Positions 44,074-55,551 are shown, counted from the stretch's first letter. The stretch: DNA of 64,000 bases from Streptomyces sp. NBC_01454 (GCF_036227565.1 NZ_CP109460.1:6758001-6822000), one strand, 5' to 3'. The notes: generated from the letters alone by a model not told the origin. Numbers and translations are program-made.

Positions 44074-45162
44074 TCAGCGCCCGACGGCATAGACGCGGTT
44101 GACGGGGGTCTGTGCGGCGAGTCGCCAGTGGTGGAGGCCGGCGTCGTCGGCGATCTCCCGCATCGCCTCCTCACCCGCGTGGTTTCCCAGTGCCTGCGGC
44201 CCGTGCTGGGCCAGCGCGGACGGCAGGCAGACGGCGACCGAAGCGGCGGTCATCGCCCGGCCGATGGGGTGGGCGTTCTCCTCGACGTGCGCCGAGACGT
44301 TCGGCTCGACGAGCATGCAGGTCCCGCCGTCGGCCAGCGCCTCCTCGGCGTGGTGCAGTGCGCCGCCCGGATCGCCGGTGTCGTGCAGACAGTCGAAGAA
44401 CGTGATCAGGTCGAAGTCCTCGCCGGGGAAGTCCTGGGCGGTGGCGACCTCGAAGCTGACCCGGTCGTCCAGTCCGCGCTCGGCCGCGATGCCGCGGGCC
44501 GCCTCGACGGACGGGCGGTGGAAGTCGAAGCCCCGGAACCGTGACCGGGGGAAGGCCTGCGCCATCAGCGCCGTGGAGTAGCCGTAACCGCATCCGATGT
44601 CCGCCACGCGCGCGCCGTGTTCCAGCTTCTCCACCACACCGTCCAGCGCGGTCAGCCACTCCGGTACCAGCGCGGCCGCATAGCCGGGGCGGAAGAACGT
44701 CGCGGTGCCGGCGAACAGCTCCGGCCCGTGGTCCCCCCAGCCGATGCCTTCCCCGGTGCGAAAAGCCGCCGCGAGGGCGTCCTCCGTGGCGTAGAGGGCC
44801 TGCAGCAGGGTGAAGAAACCGGCCGCGTACGTGGGCGCTTCCCGGTCCGCCAGGACGGCGGCGTGCTCGTCGGGCAGCAGATAGGTGTCGATGCCGGGCG
44901 TGTAGCGGACGTATTCGCCGGCCACCTGGGCGGCCAGCCATTCGCGCACATAGCGTTCGGCCAGCCCGGTGCGTTCGGCGAGCTGTGCGGAGGTGAGCGG
45001 TCCGGCACCGGCCATGGCCGCGTACAGCCCGAGCCGGTCGCCGAGCGAGGTGCACAAGCCGGCGACCGCGGCGGCGCTGTCCGAGATCACTCGCTCCAGG
45101 AACTGCTGCACCCGTTCCTCGTCGAGGGCACCACCGGGTGTGACGTCGGCGGAGGTCGCCAT
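44074..45162 (-). CDS. Class I SAM-dependent methyltransferase with N-terminal winged helix
   Basis: A 362-residue methyltransferase. An N-terminal winged-helix/dimerisation region (about 15-110, LGLYAAMAGAGPLTSAQLAERTGLAERYVREWLAAQ, LGLYAAM to REWLAAQ) is followed by the Rossmann SAM fold with motif I VADIGCGYGYSTALMAQAF (about residue 175), an acidic FRGFDFHRPSVE and LITFFDCLHDTGDP. The domain layout is that of the rRNA/small-molecule Rv2258c-like family. The start is ATG 45162. The substrate is unknown. It is divergent from the DUF1059 gene. Confidence 0.83.
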   Translation of the reverse strand: MATSADVTPGGALDEERVQQFLERVISDSAAAVAGLCTSLGDRLGLYAAMAGAGPLTSAQLAERTGLAERYVREWLAAQVAGEYVRYTPGIDTYLLPDEHAAVLADREAPTYAAGFFTLLQALYATEDALAAAFRTGEGIGWGDHGPELFAGTATFFRPGYAAALVPEWLTALDGVVEKLEHGARVADIGCGYGYSTALMAQAFPRSRFRGFDFHRPSVEAARGIAAERGLDDRVSFEVATAQDFPGEDFDLITFFDCLHDTGDPGGALHHAEEALADGGTCMLVEPNVSAHVEENAHPIGRAMTAASVAVCLPSALAQHGPQALGNHAGEEAMREIADDAGLHHWRLAAQTPVNRVYAVGR

Positions 45163-45334
45163 GCGTGCTCACCTCCCTGGTGCGCTCTTCCTGGTGCCTT
45201 CCACTGCAGCAGCGCGGCCGCCGCGCGCGCCATACGGGATTCGCCGTATTCGGCGGGGGAACGGCACCGGCGGACACTGGAGACCGGCCCCCACTGGAGA
45301 CCGGCTTCCACACTGGATGCGGAGGAGGTGCACC

Positions 45335-45526
45335 ATGCGCAAGAAGGTCGACTGCCGGGATCACCCGAGCGAGATGAACTGCAGCCTCGTCATCGCCGGC
45401 GAGGAGGACGAGGTGATCCGCGCCGCCACCGAGCACGCGGTATCCGTCCACGGCCACGCGGACAGCGCCGAACTGCGGGAACAGATCAAGGCCGCCCTGA
45501 AGGACGAGGTTCCGCAGCACGCCTGA
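45335..45526 (+). CDS. DUF1059 domain-containing small protein
   Basis: A 63-residue acidic protein that is almost entirely one DUF1059 domain: VDCRDHPSEMNCSLVIAGEEDEVIRAATEHAVSVHGH (VDCRD to SVHGH, about 5-41), with two Cys and two His that could bind a metal. The function is unknown. The start ATG 45335 has a very strong GGAGGAGG. It is a single-gene unit between divergent and convergent neighbours. Confidence 0.85.
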   Translation: MRKKVDCRDHPSEMNCSLVIAGEEDEVIRAATEHAVSVHGHADSAELREQIKAALKDEVPQHA

Positions 45527-45610
45527 CCCGTACGGCGATACCCCGCCCGGCGCGGGGCGGCCGCGCGCCGCGCCGGGCCGCACGCCCCGGGGCTGCGACC
45601 GCAGTCGGGG

Positions 45611-46408
45611 CTACGACCTGCGGCGGGGCTTGCCGTGCTTGTTGGGCTTGTTGGGCTTGCCGCCCTTGGACCCGCCGGCACCGCCCCGCGGGTTCCTGCC
45701 GCCTGCTTTGCCGCCCGCTTTGGCGGCCCCGGGCTTGCGCCGTGCCGCACCGGCCGGCGCCCGCTCGGCCTGCTTCGGCTCCGCCGCTGCGGCGGTGCCG
45801 CGGCCGCGGGTGCTGTTGACGGTCCGCCCGCGCACGATCCCGATGAAGTCCTCCACCAGGTCGGTGGTCGCGTCCTCCGGCCAGGACAGCGCGATCTGCG
45901 ACTGCGGGGCGTCCGTGACCGGCCGGTAGGTGAGATCCCTGCGGTGGTGCAGCCGCGCGAGCGACTGCGGGACGACGAGCACACCCACCCCGGCCGCCAC
46001 CAGCTCGATGGCGTCCGCGGTCGTGGCGGGACGCTCGATCGCGGGCCGGCCCGGGAGGGTCTCCCACTCCAGGGTGTCGTCGAGGGGATGCAGCACGATG
46101 TCGTCGGCCAGGTCCTCGGCGGACACCTCGTCGACCGCCGCCACGAGGTGGTCCTTCGGGACCACGACCACCGTCGTCTCGGTGTAGAGCGGGATCGCGC
46201 TGAAGGCCGTCCGGTCGACCGGCAGCCGCACGAATCCCGCGTCGGCGGCGCCGTCCCGCAGCGTGCCGGAGGCTTCGTCGGCGGTCACCGCGACCAGGGT
46301 CAGCGGGATGCCGGGCTGCCGCTCGTGCCAGATACGCACCCACTTGGCCGGCGTCACGCCCGGTACGTACGCGAGCCGGAACGAAGGGGGTGTATCGGAG
46401 CCTGTCAC
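45611..46408 (-). CDS. LysR effector-binding domain without helix-turn-helix, with basic tail
   Basis: A 265-residue protein. Residues about 10-195 are a periplasmic-binding-like LysR substrate domain (FRLAYVPGVTPAKWVRIWHERQPGIPLTLV, GAADAGFVRLPVD, GVGVLVVPQSLARLHHR). The usual N-terminal winged helix is absent, and the start ATG 46408 begins directly at the effector domain. The last 65 residues are Lys/Arg/Gly/Pro-rich (GGKAGGRNPRGG...KPNKPNKHGKPRRRS) and could bind nucleic acid. It is divergent from DUF5997, 58 bp away. It may be a cofactor-sensing partner of that protein, which could supply the DNA contact. Confidence 0.78.
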   Translation of the reverse strand: MTGSDTPPSFRLAYVPGVTPAKWVRIWHERQPGIPLTLVAVTADEASGTLRDGAADAGFVRLPVDRTAFSAIPLYTETTVVVVPKDHLVAAVDEVSAEDLADDIVLHPLDDTLEWETLPGRPAIERPATTADAIELVAAGVGVLVVPQSLARLHHRRDLTYRPVTDAPQSQIALSWPEDATTDLVEDFIGIVRGRTVNSTRGRGTAAAAEPKQAERAPAGAARRKPGAAKAGGKAGGRNPRGGAGGSKGGKPNKPNKHGKPRRRS

Positions 46409-46466
46409 GCCGCCAGGTTACCGGTCGTGGTCGGAGGTATCGCACACGCTCGCTACCCTGGACACC

Positions 46467-46868
46467 ATGACGTCGCACCAGACCACCCAGACCATGAAGC
46501 CCGCGACCGCGGCAAAGAAGCTGGGTGTGTACCTCGAGGCCACACCCGCCGAGTTCCAGGAGGGTGTCGTCTCGCGCAGCGAGCTCAACGCGCTGCAGGC
46601 CGATCCGCCGGAGTGGCTGGTCGAGCTGCGGCGCACCGGCCCGCACCCCCGCCCGGTGGTCGCGGCGAAGCTCGGCGTCTCCATCTCGGGCCTGGCCCGC
46701 GGCGGTATCACCGACGCGCTCACCACCGAACAGATCGAGGCGCTGAAGCAGGAGCTCCCCGAGTGGCTGCAGAAGGAACGCGCCACCCAGGCCGAGGTCC
46801 GCAAGGAGACCGTGCGCATCAAGGAGAAGGCCAAGGAGAAGGAGAAGGACGCGAAGGGGGACGAGTGA
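46467..46868 (+). CDS. DUF5997 family protein
   Basis: A 133-residue cytoplasmic protein matching DUF5997: KPATAAKKLGVYLEATPAEFQ, LNALQADPPEWLVELRRTGPHPRPVVAAKLGVSISGLARGGI (LNALQ to LARGGI) and a charged C-terminal helix. The middle part has a helix-turn-helix-like look, but this is not established. It lacks a ribosome site; TACCCT (46454-46459) would be a good -10 for a leaderless message starting at the ATG 46467. It pairs divergently with the LysR-domain protein. Confidence 0.78.
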   Translation: MTSHQTTQTMKPATAAKKLGVYLEATPAEFQEGVVSRSELNALQADPPEWLVELRRTGPHPRPVVAAKLGVSISGLARGGITDALTTEQIEALKQELPEWLQKERATQAEVRKETVRIKEKAKEKEKDAKGDE

Positions 46869-47094
46869 CCCCGTTGATACGGTCCTGACGACCTTCTGGC
46901 AAGCCTCCTGACGGCGGCCCTGCCGGCCCCGAGGCCGCACCGCCCGCACCCCTGGCCCGCACCCCTGCGGGCACACCCACGCCCCTGCCACCGCACCCCT
47001 CACGTCGCCGCCGCGACCCACCCGTCCCGCCCTATGGCGCACTCGCCGGGCGGAGCCGGGTCCGGTGGGTGACGCTGAGCCGTGGAGGTGGGTC

Positions 47095-48477
47095 ATGGAT
47101 CAGATGCAGGCGGACGTGTGCGTGGTGGGGGCCGGTTTCGCCGGTCTCGCCGCTGCGAGACGACTGGATCAGGCCGGCCACGAGGTGGTGGTGCTCGAGG
47201 CCAGGGACCGGGTGGGCGGACGGGTCTGGAACCGTGAGCTGCCCGACGGGACCGTCGTATCCGCCGGCGGCACCTGGCTGGGCAAGGGCCAGGACCGGAT
47301 GTTCCAGCTCTGCCGGGAACTGGGACTCGAGGTGTACCCGCAGTACGAGCGGGGCGAGCACCTCTTGTCCCTGGACGGCGTCAATCACCGTTACCGCGGT
47401 GGCATCCCCGCCGCCGGACCAGGGACACTGATGGGCCTCGGCCTGGCGCTGGCGCGTCTGAACCTGATGGCGCGGCGTCTCCCGGCGGACGCCCCGTGGC
47501 GCGCCCGGAGCGCCCGGTCGTGGGACGCCCGCACGCTCGGGCAGTGGCTCTCCGACCCGCTGAACGTGCCCACGGCCGCCGCCCGCACGCTGCTCAGATC
47601 GACCATGAATCTGCTGTTCTGCGCCGACCCGGCGGAGGTCTCCCTGCTGGGCGCCCTCACCCTGGCCCGTGGCGGCGGCGGCTTCGGCTACTACACCGAC
47701 TCCCGCAGGACCGAGACCCACCTCGTGGACGGCGGCGTCCCCGAACTGGCCAGACGCATGGCCGAGCAGCTGGGGGAACGGGTGCGCCTGTCCAGCCCCG
47801 TGCAGCGGATCACCCACGACGGCACCTGCGTGACGGTCGTCTCCGACGGGCTCACCGTGCGGGCGCAGCGCGTGATCGTGGCGACGCCGCCGGTGCTGGC
47901 GGGGCGGATCGCCTTCGACCCGCCGCTTCCCACCGCGTGCGGTCATCTGCTCCAGCGCGTGGTGCCAGGGGCGATCATCCGGGTGCACACGGTGTACCCC
48001 GAGCCGTTCTGGCGCGAACAGGACCTCTCGGGGCAGACACTCGCGCCCCGGTCGCCGGTCCCGATCACCATCGACCAGACGCCGCCGGCGGGCCGGCCGG
48101 GAGTGCTCAGCAGCTACGCGTTCAGCACCGGAGCCCTGCACATGGGGCGGCTGGGCCCGGCCGAACGGCGAGAGATCTGGCTGGACGCGCTGGCCGAGCG
48201 GTTCGGCCCCCGGGCCCGCCACCCCGCCCACTACCTGGAGACCGACTGGTCCGCCCAGCAGTGGTCGCTGGGCGGGATGATCGGCCACTTCCCGCCCGGC
48301 ACCCTGACCACCTACGGCAGCGCACTGCGCGCGCCGGTCGGCCGGATCCACTGGGCCAGCACCGAGTCGGCCACACATATGCACGGGCTGATGGAGGGCG
48401 CCGTACGCTCCGGCGAGCGAGCCGCCCAGGAAGCCCTGACCGCACTGTCGCCCGCCCGCCTCCCCGTCGGCGGATAA
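47095..48477 (+). CDS. Flavin monoamine oxidase family FAD-dependent oxidoreductase
   Basis: A 460-residue flavoenzyme. The FAD dinucleotide site is VVGAGFAGLAAARRL near residue 10, with VVVLEARDRVGGRVW after it. A GGTWLGKGQ segment follows, and the C-terminal FAD-proximal motif is GRIHWASTESATHMHGLMEGAVRSGERAA (about 423-451, GRIHW to GERAA). Length and motifs match bacterial amine oxidases; the amine is unknown. The start ATG 47095 lies behind GGAGG. There is no signal peptide, and it stands alone, with a 226-base featureless GC-rich gap before it. Confidence 0.85.
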   Translation: MDQMQADVCVVGAGFAGLAAARRLDQAGHEVVVLEARDRVGGRVWNRELPDGTVVSAGGTWLGKGQDRMFQLCRELGLEVYPQYERGEHLLSLDGVNHRYRGGIPAAGPGTLMGLGLALARLNLMARRLPADAPWRARSARSWDARTLGQWLSDPLNVPTAAARTLLRSTMNLLFCADPAEVSLLGALTLARGGGGFGYYTDSRRTETHLVDGGVPELARRMAEQLGERVRLSSPVQRITHDGTCVTVVSDGLTVRAQRVIVATPPVLAGRIAFDPPLPTACGHLLQRVVPGAIIRVHTVYPEPFWREQDLSGQTLAPRSPVPITIDQTPPAGRPGVLSSYAFSTGALHMGRLGPAERREIWLDALAERFGPRARHPAHYLETDWSAQQWSLGGMIGHFPPGTLTTYGSALRAPVGRIHWASTESATHMHGLMEGAVRSGERAAQEALTALSPARLPVGG

Positions 48478-48608
48478 GCCCGTGACGGTTTGCCGCAACC
48501 GTCCCTGCTGACCCGGACGAACGGCCCGCGGGCGGTAGGGCGGCCCAGCCGGGGAAGCGCCAGGTGAAACGCTCGGGCAGGGTGTCCGATCGCCGGTGTT
48601 CGGGACGC

Positions 48609-49322
48609 TTACCAGGGCAGGGGCCCTGCTGCATCGACGTACCCGCCGGTGGGGCCGTCCGGGCCCACCTGTGCCATGCGGACGATGATCTCGGCGCCCT
48701 CTTCGACCGTCTGGACGCCGGTGTTCCCGTTCAGGTCGGTCTTGGTGAAGCCGGGCTCCACCGCGTTGATCCGCAGGGTGGGAAACGCCTTCGCGTACCG
48801 CACGGTGATCATGTTGATCACGGTCTTCGATGCCGGGTACGCGATGCCGGGGTAGGCGGCGGCCGGGTGGCCCGGCTCGGCCGCGTGTGCGAGCGAGGCC
48901 AGGCCGCTGCTGACGTTGACCACGACCGGGGCGGTGGACCGCTGCAGCAGCGGCAGGAAGGCGTGCGTGACGCGTACCGTGCCGAAGACGTTGGTCTCGA
49001 AGACCTCCCGCATCGTGTCGGCGGTGACGTCCGCGGCCCCGGCCACCGTGTTGTTCTCGCCCCGCGCCTCGATGCCGGCGTTGTTGACCAGCACGTCAAG
49101 GCCGCCGTCGGCCGCGATCGTCGTCACCGCGGCCGCGACGGACGCGTCGTCGGTGATGTCGAGCTGCACGAACCGTGCCCGCGCGCCCAGTTGCCCGGCC
49201 GCGCGGCGGCCGCGGGCCGCGTTCCGGCTGCCGATGTAGACGGTGTGGCCCGCGGCGAGGAGCCGGCGGGCGGTCTCGAAACCGAGTCCCTTGTTCGCTC
49301 CTGTGATCAGTGTGGTCGTCAT
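48609..49322 (-). CDS. SDR family oxidoreductase
   Basis: A 237-residue short-chain dehydrogenase with TLITGANKGLGFETA at the N-terminus, LDITDDASV, NNAGIEARGE, NVSSGLASL, and a catalytic YPASKTVINM. It belongs to the carbonyl-reductase-like classical SDRs with an NADP-style basic residue (GSRNAARGR) after the second strand. The start ATG 49322 has an excellent GGAGGTGGAGG. It is divergent from an XRE regulator 101 bp away, which probably controls it. Confidence 0.85.
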   Translation of the reverse strand: MTTTLITGANKGLGFETARRLLAAGHTVYIGSRNAARGRRAAGQLGARARFVQLDITDDASVAAAVTTIAADGGLDVLVNNAGIEARGENNTVAGAADVTADTMREVFETNVFGTVRVTHAFLPLLQRSTAPVVVNVSSGLASLAHAAEPGHPAAAYPGIAYPASKTVINMITVRYAKAFPTLRINAVEPGFTKTDLNGNTGVQTVEEGAEIIVRMAQVGPDGPTGGYVDAAGPLPW

Positions 49323-49423
49323 GCCTCCACCCTCCGTCCCGCCCGCCCGGACAGCCAGGAGTCCCGCCTTCCTGGGACCGGCGGTACCAGGCAGAGGCGC
49401 GGCCGACGCGGCACACTGGCCGT

Positions 49424-50272
49424 ATGGCGACGGCGGAGTTCGGCAAGGCGGTGCGTCGCTGGCGGGACCGCGTCCCACCCGAGGCCGCCGGGCTGCCGGC
49501 CGGCGGGCAGCGGCGCGCGGCCGGCCTGCGCCGCGAGGAGTTGGCCATGCTCGCCGGGGTCTCCGTCGACTACGTCACCCGGCTTGAGCAAGGCCGCGCC
49601 ACCCACCCCTCGACCCAGGTCGTCGAAGCCCTCGCCCGCGCGCTGCGGCTGTCCACGGAGGAACGCGCGCACCTCTTCCGGCTGGCCGGGCTCGCACCGC
49701 CGGGACCGGAGACGGTGCCCGCGTATCTCACCCCGAGCGTCCAGCGGCTGCTGGACCGGCTGACGGCGACGCCCGTGGCGGTCTTCGACGCCGGCTGGAC
49801 CCTGCTCGTGGCCAACGCCCCGTACGCGGCTCTGATGGGCGACCCGTCCGCCCGGCGCGGCAACGAACGCAACGGCGTGTGGCGCCACTTCCTCGGTCCC
49901 GGCACCGGCGCCCGCCGCACGCCGCAGGCTCAGCGCGACCACGAAGCCGTGCTCGTCGCCGACCTGCGCGCGGCCGCCGAACGCTACCCGGCCGACCGTT
50001 CGTTGCAGCGGCTGATCGCGGAACTGCGCGCGGGCAGCCAGCGGTTCGCCGAGCTGTGGGACGCGGGTGCCGCCGGCCGTCGCGAGGCCACGCGCAAGAC
50101 GATCGACCATCCGCGGGTCGGGCCCGTGACGCTGGACTGCGACGTCCTCACGGTGGCGGGCAGCGACCTGCGGATCATGGTCTACACCGTCGAGCCCGGC
50201 ACCGAGGACGCCGAACGCCTCGCCCTCCTGACCGTCCTCGGCACCCAGGACCTCGTCGGCCCCGGCACCTGA
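49424..50272 (+). CDS. XRE family regulator with MmyB-like ligand domain
   Basis: A 282-residue regulator. The XRE helix-turn-helix (about 5-75, GLRREELAMLAGVSVDYVTRLEQGRATHPS) is followed by an MmyB-like PAS-related ligand domain (about 105-280, VFDAGWTLLVANAPYAALMG and TLDCDVLTVAGSDLRIMVYT, typical of the family). Such proteins usually sit next to and regulate an SDR or oxidoreductase, as here. The start is ATG 49424, without a clear ribosome site. The ligand is unknown. Confidence 0.85.
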   Translation: MATAEFGKAVRRWRDRVPPEAAGLPAGGQRRAAGLRREELAMLAGVSVDYVTRLEQGRATHPSTQVVEALARALRLSTEERAHLFRLAGLAPPGPETVPAYLTPSVQRLLDRLTATPVAVFDAGWTLLVANAPYAALMGDPSARRGNERNGVWRHFLGPGTGARRTPQAQRDHEAVLVADLRAAAERYPADRSLQRLIAELRAGSQRFAELWDAGAAGRREATRKTIDHPRVGPVTLDCDVLTVAGSDLRIMVYTVEPGTEDAERLALLTVLGTQDLVGPGT

Positions 50273-50383
50273 AGCGTCCCGCCGGCTACGGCCTCGACCC
50301 GCCTCGACCCGCCTCGATGCGGCCGGCGGCACCGGTGTCCGGACGGGGGTGTGCCGGACTCCGGGCGGGGACCACCCCACCTC

Positions 50384-51465
<1,082 letters not shown>

Positions 51466-51547
51466 CCTCCGTGGACCGGGAGCAGGGGCAGGGGCAGGGA
51501 CAGCTGGGCAGGACCGGCGGGGCCGGAACAACGACGGAGGACACGCA

Positions 51548-52726
51548 GTGAGCGTCACGGCAGCACAGGGATTCACGGCGGCGGGCATCGCGGCCGGGAT
51601 CAAGGCGAATGGCAACCCGGACCTGGCCCTCGTGGTGAACACCGGGCCCCGGAGCGCTGCCGCCGGTGTCTTCACCTCCAACCGCGTCAAGGCGGCGCCG
51701 GTGCTCTGGTCGGAACAGGTGCTGAAGAGCGGAGAGCTGTCCGCCGTCGTCCTCAACTCCGGTGGCGCCAATGCCTGTACGGGCCCGAAGGGCTTCCAGG
51801 ACACCCACGCCACCGCGGAGAAGGTCGCCGAGTCGCTGAACACCGCGGGGTACGACGAGACCGGCGGGCACCAGGCGGGCCTGATCGCCGTGTGCTCGAC
51901 GGGCCTGATCGGCGTCACGCTGCCGATGGACAAGCTGCTGCCCGGCGTCGACAAGGCGGTCGCCCAACTCACCCCGCACGGCGGCGAGAAGGCCGCCATC
52001 GCCATCAAGACCACCGACAGCGTGCACAAGACGGCGCAGGTGAGCCAGGACAACTGGACCGTGGGAGGGATGGCCAAGGGCGCCGGCATGCTCGCCCCGG
52101 GCCTGGCCACCATGCTCGTGGTGCTGACCACCGACGCCGATCTGCCGTCGGCCGAGCTCGACGCGGCGCTGCGCGCGGCCACCCGCACCACCTTCGACCG
52201 GGTCGACTCCGACGGCTGCATGTCGACCAATGACACGGTGCTGCTGCTGGCCTCCGGCGCCTCCGGCACCGTGCCGGACACCGGCGACTTCGCCGAGGCG
52301 GTGCGCACCGTCTGCGCCGACCTCGCCCGGCAGCTGATCGGGGACGCCGAGGGCGCCAGCAAGGACATCCGGATCGAGGTCGTCGGCGCGGCCAGCGAGG
52401 ACGACGCGGTGGAGGTCGGCCGCTCGATCGCCCGCAACAACCTCCTCAAGTGCGCCCTGCACGGCGAGGACCCCAACTGGGGCCGGGTGCTCTCGGCCAT
52501 CGGCACCACGTCCGCCGTCTTCGAACCCGACCAGCTGAACGTCGCCATCAACGACATCTGGGTCTGCAAGAACGGCTCGGTGGGCGAGGACCGCGACCTG
52601 GTCGACATGCGCTACCGGGAGGTGCGGATCACCGCCGACCTCGCCGCCGGCACCGAGTCCGCGGTCATCTGGGCCAACGACCTCACCGCCGATTACGTCC
52701 ACGAGAACAGCGCGTACGCGTCATGA
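51548..52726 (+). CDS. argJ: Bifunctional ornithine acetyltransferase / N-acetylglutamate synthase
   Basis: This enzyme recycles acetyl groups between N-acetylornithine and glutamate, so the cyclic pathway needs no separate argE or argA here. The 392-residue precursor self-cleaves before the Thr in [15 protein letters not shown] (about residue 185), giving alpha and beta chains. Other signatures are [26 protein letters not shown] and [14 protein letters not shown]. The start is GTG 51548, with GGAGG upstream. It is the second gene of the operon, 82 bp after argC. Confidence 0.96.
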   Translation: MSVTAAQGFTAAGIAAGIKANGNPDLALVVNTGPRSAAAGVFTSNRVKAAPVLWSEQVLKSGELSAVVLNSGGANACTGPKGFQDTHATAEKVAESLNTAGYDETGGHQAGLIAVCSTGLIGVTLPMDKLLPGVDKAVAQLTPHGGEKAAIAIKTTDSVHKTAQVSQDNWTVGGMAKGAGMLAPGLATMLVVLTTDADLPSAELDAALRAATRTTFDRVDSDGCMSTNDTVLLLASGASGTVPDTGDFAEAVRTVCADLARQLIGDAEGASKDIRIEVVGAASEDDAVEVGRSIARNNLLKCALHGEDPNWGRVLSAIGTTSAVFEPDQLNVAINDIWVCKNGSVGEDRDLVDMRYREVRITADLAAGTESAVIWANDLTADYVHENSAYAS

Positions 52727-52770
52727 GCGCGCACCCGAGGCTCCGGCGCGCGCTGTGTGCACAGTCCGCC

Positions 52771-52803
52771 CGGGGGTACCTCCCGCGCGAAGCGTGGGGG
52801 AGA
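52771..52803. repeat. Short palindromic repeat, copy 2 (argJ-argB gap)
   Basis: The sequence is GGGGGTACCTCCCGCGCGA, a short spacer, then GGGGGAG. It shares the GGGGGT...CGCGCGA...GGGGGAG plan with the copy at 11424-11463. It lies 18 bp upstream of the argB start and could affect its translation. Confidence 0.55.
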
Positions 52804-52820
52804 AACGAGGCCGGACCGGC

Positions 52821-53768
52821 ATGAGCACCCGCAAGCACACCGCACTTCCCAAGGCGCGCACCCTCATCGAGGCGCTGCCCTGGCTGACCCGGCACCACGG
52901 CAAGACCGTCGTCATCAAGTTCGGTGGCAACGCCATGATCGACGAGGAGCTCAAGCGCGCCTTCGCCCAGGACGTGGTCTTCCTGCGGCACGCCGGGCTG
53001 CGCCCCGTCGTCGTGCACGGCGGCGGCCCGCAGATCAGCGCCCAGCTCCAGCTGCTCGGTCTGGAGTCGGAGTTCAAGGGCGGCCTGCGGGTCACCACGC
53101 CCGAGGCGATGAACGTCGTACGGATGGTGCTGGCCGGTCAGGTGCAGCGGGAGCTGGTCGGGCTGCTCAACGAGCACGGCCCGCTCGCCGTCGGCATGAC
53201 CGGCGAGGACGCCCATCTGATGGCGGCCACCAAGCACTACGCCGACATCGACGGGGAGCGGGTGGACATCGGCCGGGTCGGCGAGATCACCGCCATCGAC
53301 CCCGGCGCGGTCCACGCGCTCCTGGACGACGGCCGGATCCCGGTCATCTCCTCCATCGCCCGCAGCAGCGACGAGGAGGACTCAGCTTCCGCGGCCGCAG
53401 GAGCCTCCGGGGCGTCCGGCATCTTCAACGTCAACGCCGACACCGCCGCGGCCGCACTCGCCGCGGCCCTCGGCGCCGAGACCCTGATGGTCCTCACCGA
53501 CGTCGAGGGCCTCTACGAGGACTGGCCGAACAGCGACGAGGTGATCTCCCGCCTCACCGCCACGGAACTGGAGAAGCTGCTGCCCGACCTGGCCAGCGGC
53601 ATGGTCCCCAAGATGCGCGGCTGTCTGCACGCCGTCCGCAACGGCGTGCACACCGCCCGGGTCATCGACGGGCGGGTCCAGCACGCGATCCTGCTGGAGA
53701 TCTTCACCGACGAAGGAATCGGCACGATGGTCGTGCCGGACGCGAACACGATCGAGGGGGCGACATGA
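52821..53768 (+). CDS. argB: Acetylglutamate kinase
   Basis: Second, feedback-controlled step: phosphorylation of N-acetylglutamate. The 315-residue amino acid kinase-fold protein has [10 protein letters not shown] (phosphate loop), [28 protein letters not shown] and [18 protein letters not shown] Ser/Ala/Gly-rich insertion ([16 protein letters not shown], about residues 190-205) makes it slightly longer than usual and probably forms a flexible loop. The start ATG 52821 lacks a strong ribosome site, with a short genomic repeat directly upstream. The stop overlaps argD (ATGA). Confidence 0.95.
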   Translation: MSTRKHTALPKARTLIEALPWLTRHHGKTVVIKFGGNAMIDEELKRAFAQDVVFLRHAGLRPVVVHGGGPQISAQLQLLGLESEFKGGLRVTTPEAMNVVRMVLAGQVQRELVGLLNEHGPLAVGMTGEDAHLMAATKHYADIDGERVDIGRVGEITAIDPGAVHALLDDGRIPVISSIARSSDEEDSASAAAGASGASGIFNVNADTAAAALAAALGAETLMVLTDVEGLYEDWPNSDEVISRLTATELEKLLPDLASGMVPKMRGCLHAVRNGVHTARVIDGRVQHAILLEIFTDEGIGTMVVPDANTIEGAT

Positions 53769-55000
53769 GCGAGGCGGCACACGGCCACGGTCCGGTGACC
53801 AACGCGGGCCTCACCGGGCGCTGGCAGGGCGCCATGATGGACAACTTCGGCACCCCCCGCGTCCCGCTCGTACGCGGCGAGGGCGCCAGGGTGTGGGACG
53901 CCGACGGCAAGGAGTACCTCGACTTCCTCGGCGGCATCGCGGTCAACTCCCTCGGCCATGCCCACCCCGCGGTGGTGCGCGCGGTCTCCGACCAGGTCGC
54001 CACGCTCGGCCATGTCTCCAACTTCTTCGTCAGCGAGCCCACCGTCGCCCTGGCCGAGCGGCTGCTCGCGCTGGCCGGGCGGCCCGGCCGGGTCTACTTC
54101 TCCAACTCCGGCGCCGAGGCCAACGAGGCCGCCTTCAAGATCGGCCGGCTGACCGGACGCACCCACATGGTCTCCACGGCCGGCGGATTCCACGGCCGCA
54201 CCATGGGCGCCCTCGCGCTCACCGGCCAGCCCGGCAAGCAGGCCCCGTTCGCCCCGCTGCCCGGCGACGTCGACCACGTCCCGTACGGCGACACCGAGGC
54301 CCTCCGCGCCGCCGTCACCACCGACACCGCCTTCGTCATCCTGGAGCCCGTCCAGGGCGAGAACGGTGTCGTCGTGCCCCCGCCCGGCTATCTCCAGGCC
54401 GCCCGCGAGATCACCGCCGCCACCGGCACCCTGCTGGTCCTCGACGAGATCCAGACCGGCATCGGCCGGACCGGACACTGGCTGGAGTCCCGGGCCCAGG
54501 GCGTCGAGGCGGACATTGTCACCCTCGCCAAGGGCCTGGGCGGCGGCCTCCCCATCGGCGCCACCCTCGCCTTCGGCCCTGCCGCCGACCTGCTCACCCC
54601 CGGTTCGCACGGGTCGACGTTCAGCGGCAACCCGGTCGTCTGTGCCGGCGCCCTGGCCGTCCTGGACACCATCGAGAAGGACGGCATCCTCGACCACGTC
54701 AAGCGCGTCGGCGAGCGGCTGCGCGAGGGGACCGAGGCCCTGGGGCACCCCTTGGTCGGGCAGGTCCGCGGTGCGGGGCTGCTCCTGGGTATCGTCTTGA
54801 CGGAGTCGCTCGCGCCGCAGGTGCAGCAGGCGGCTCAGGACGCGGGCCTCCTGGTGAACGCGGTCGCGCCGGACGTCGTCCGGCTCGCCCCGCCGCTGAT
54901 CGTCTCCGACGACGAAGCGGATGAGTTCCTCCGGAAGCTGCCCGCCGTCCTCAACACGGCCCGCCAAGGGGCCGACGGGGAACGACGAGCCGGAGACTGA
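53765..55000 (+). CDS. argD: Acetylornithine aminotransferase
   Basis: Fourth step: transamination to N-acetylornithine with PLP. The 411-residue class III aminotransferase has [64 protein letters not shown], the PLP lysine in [14 protein letters not shown] (about residue 256), and [14 protein letters not shown]. It is translationally coupled to argB through ATGA at 53765-53768 and is followed by argR eight bases after its stop. Confidence 0.96.
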   Translation: MSEAAHGHGPVTNAGLTGRWQGAMMDNFGTPRVPLVRGEGARVWDADGKEYLDFLGGIAVNSLGHAHPAVVRAVSDQVATLGHVSNFFVSEPTVALAERLLALAGRPGRVYFSNSGAEANEAAFKIGRLTGRTHMVSTAGGFHGRTMGALALTGQPGKQAPFAPLPGDVDHVPYGDTEALRAAVTTDTAFVILEPVQGENGVVVPPPGYLQAAREITAATGTLLVLDEIQTGIGRTGHWLESRAQGVEADIVTLAKGLGGGLPIGATLAFGPAADLLTPGSHGSTFSGNPVVCAGALAVLDTIEKDGILDHVKRVGERLREGTEALGHPLVGQVRGAGLLLGIVLTESLAPQVQQAAQDAGLLVNAVAPDVVRLAPPLIVSDDEADEFLRKLPAVLNTARQGADGERRAGD

Positions 55001-55008
55001 CGACAACG

Positions 55009-55551
55009 ATGACCGAGCCGCAGGACAACGAGTCGCTCAACGGCGGCCAGGCCGTACCGCAGACCCGCACCGCCCGCCACCGCCGGATCGTGGACATCCT
55101 CAACCGGCTGCCGGTCCGCTCCCAGAGCCAGCTCGCCAAGCTGCTCGCCGACGACGGCCTGTCCGTCACCCAGGCGACGCTCTCGCGCGACCTGGACGAG
55201 CTGGGCGCGGTGAAGATCCGCAACACCGGTGGTGAGCTGATCTACGCGGTGCCCAGCGAGGGCGGCGACCGCAAGCCGCGGGCGCCGCTGGGCGAGTCGG
55301 CCAAGGAGGAGCGGATGCGCCGCCTCTCCGGCGAACTCCTCATCTCCGCCGAGGCCTCCGCCAACCTCGTTGTCCTGCGCACCCCGCCGGGCGCCGCCCA
55401 GTTCCTGGCCTCGGCCATCGACCAGGCCGAGCTGCACGACATCCTCGGCACCATCGCCGGCGACGACACCCTGATGCTCATCAGCCGCGACCCGGCGGGC
55501 GGCCAGGCCCTCGCCGACCATCTGCTGCGGCTGGCGCAGAAGGCGCACTGA
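55009..55551 (+). CDS. argR: Arginine repressor ArgR
   Basis: A 180-residue ArgR. The N-terminal winged helix (about 20-85, [50 protein letters not shown] to RDLDELG) recognises ARG boxes. The C-terminal domain with [29 protein letters not shown] (GTIAGDDT) binds arginine and forms the hexamer. It is autogenously placed at the end of the operon it regulates. The site upstream of argG at 57745-57774 and a weaker one before argC are its likely targets. Confidence 0.96.
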   Translation: MTEPQDNESLNGGQAVPQTRTARHRRIVDILNRLPVRSQSQLAKLLADDGLSVTQATLSRDLDELGAVKIRNTGGELIYAVPSEGGDRKPRAPLGESAKEERMRRLSGELLISAEASANLVVLRTPPGAAQFLASAIDQAELHDILGTIAGDDTLMLISRDPAGGQALADHLLRLAQKAH

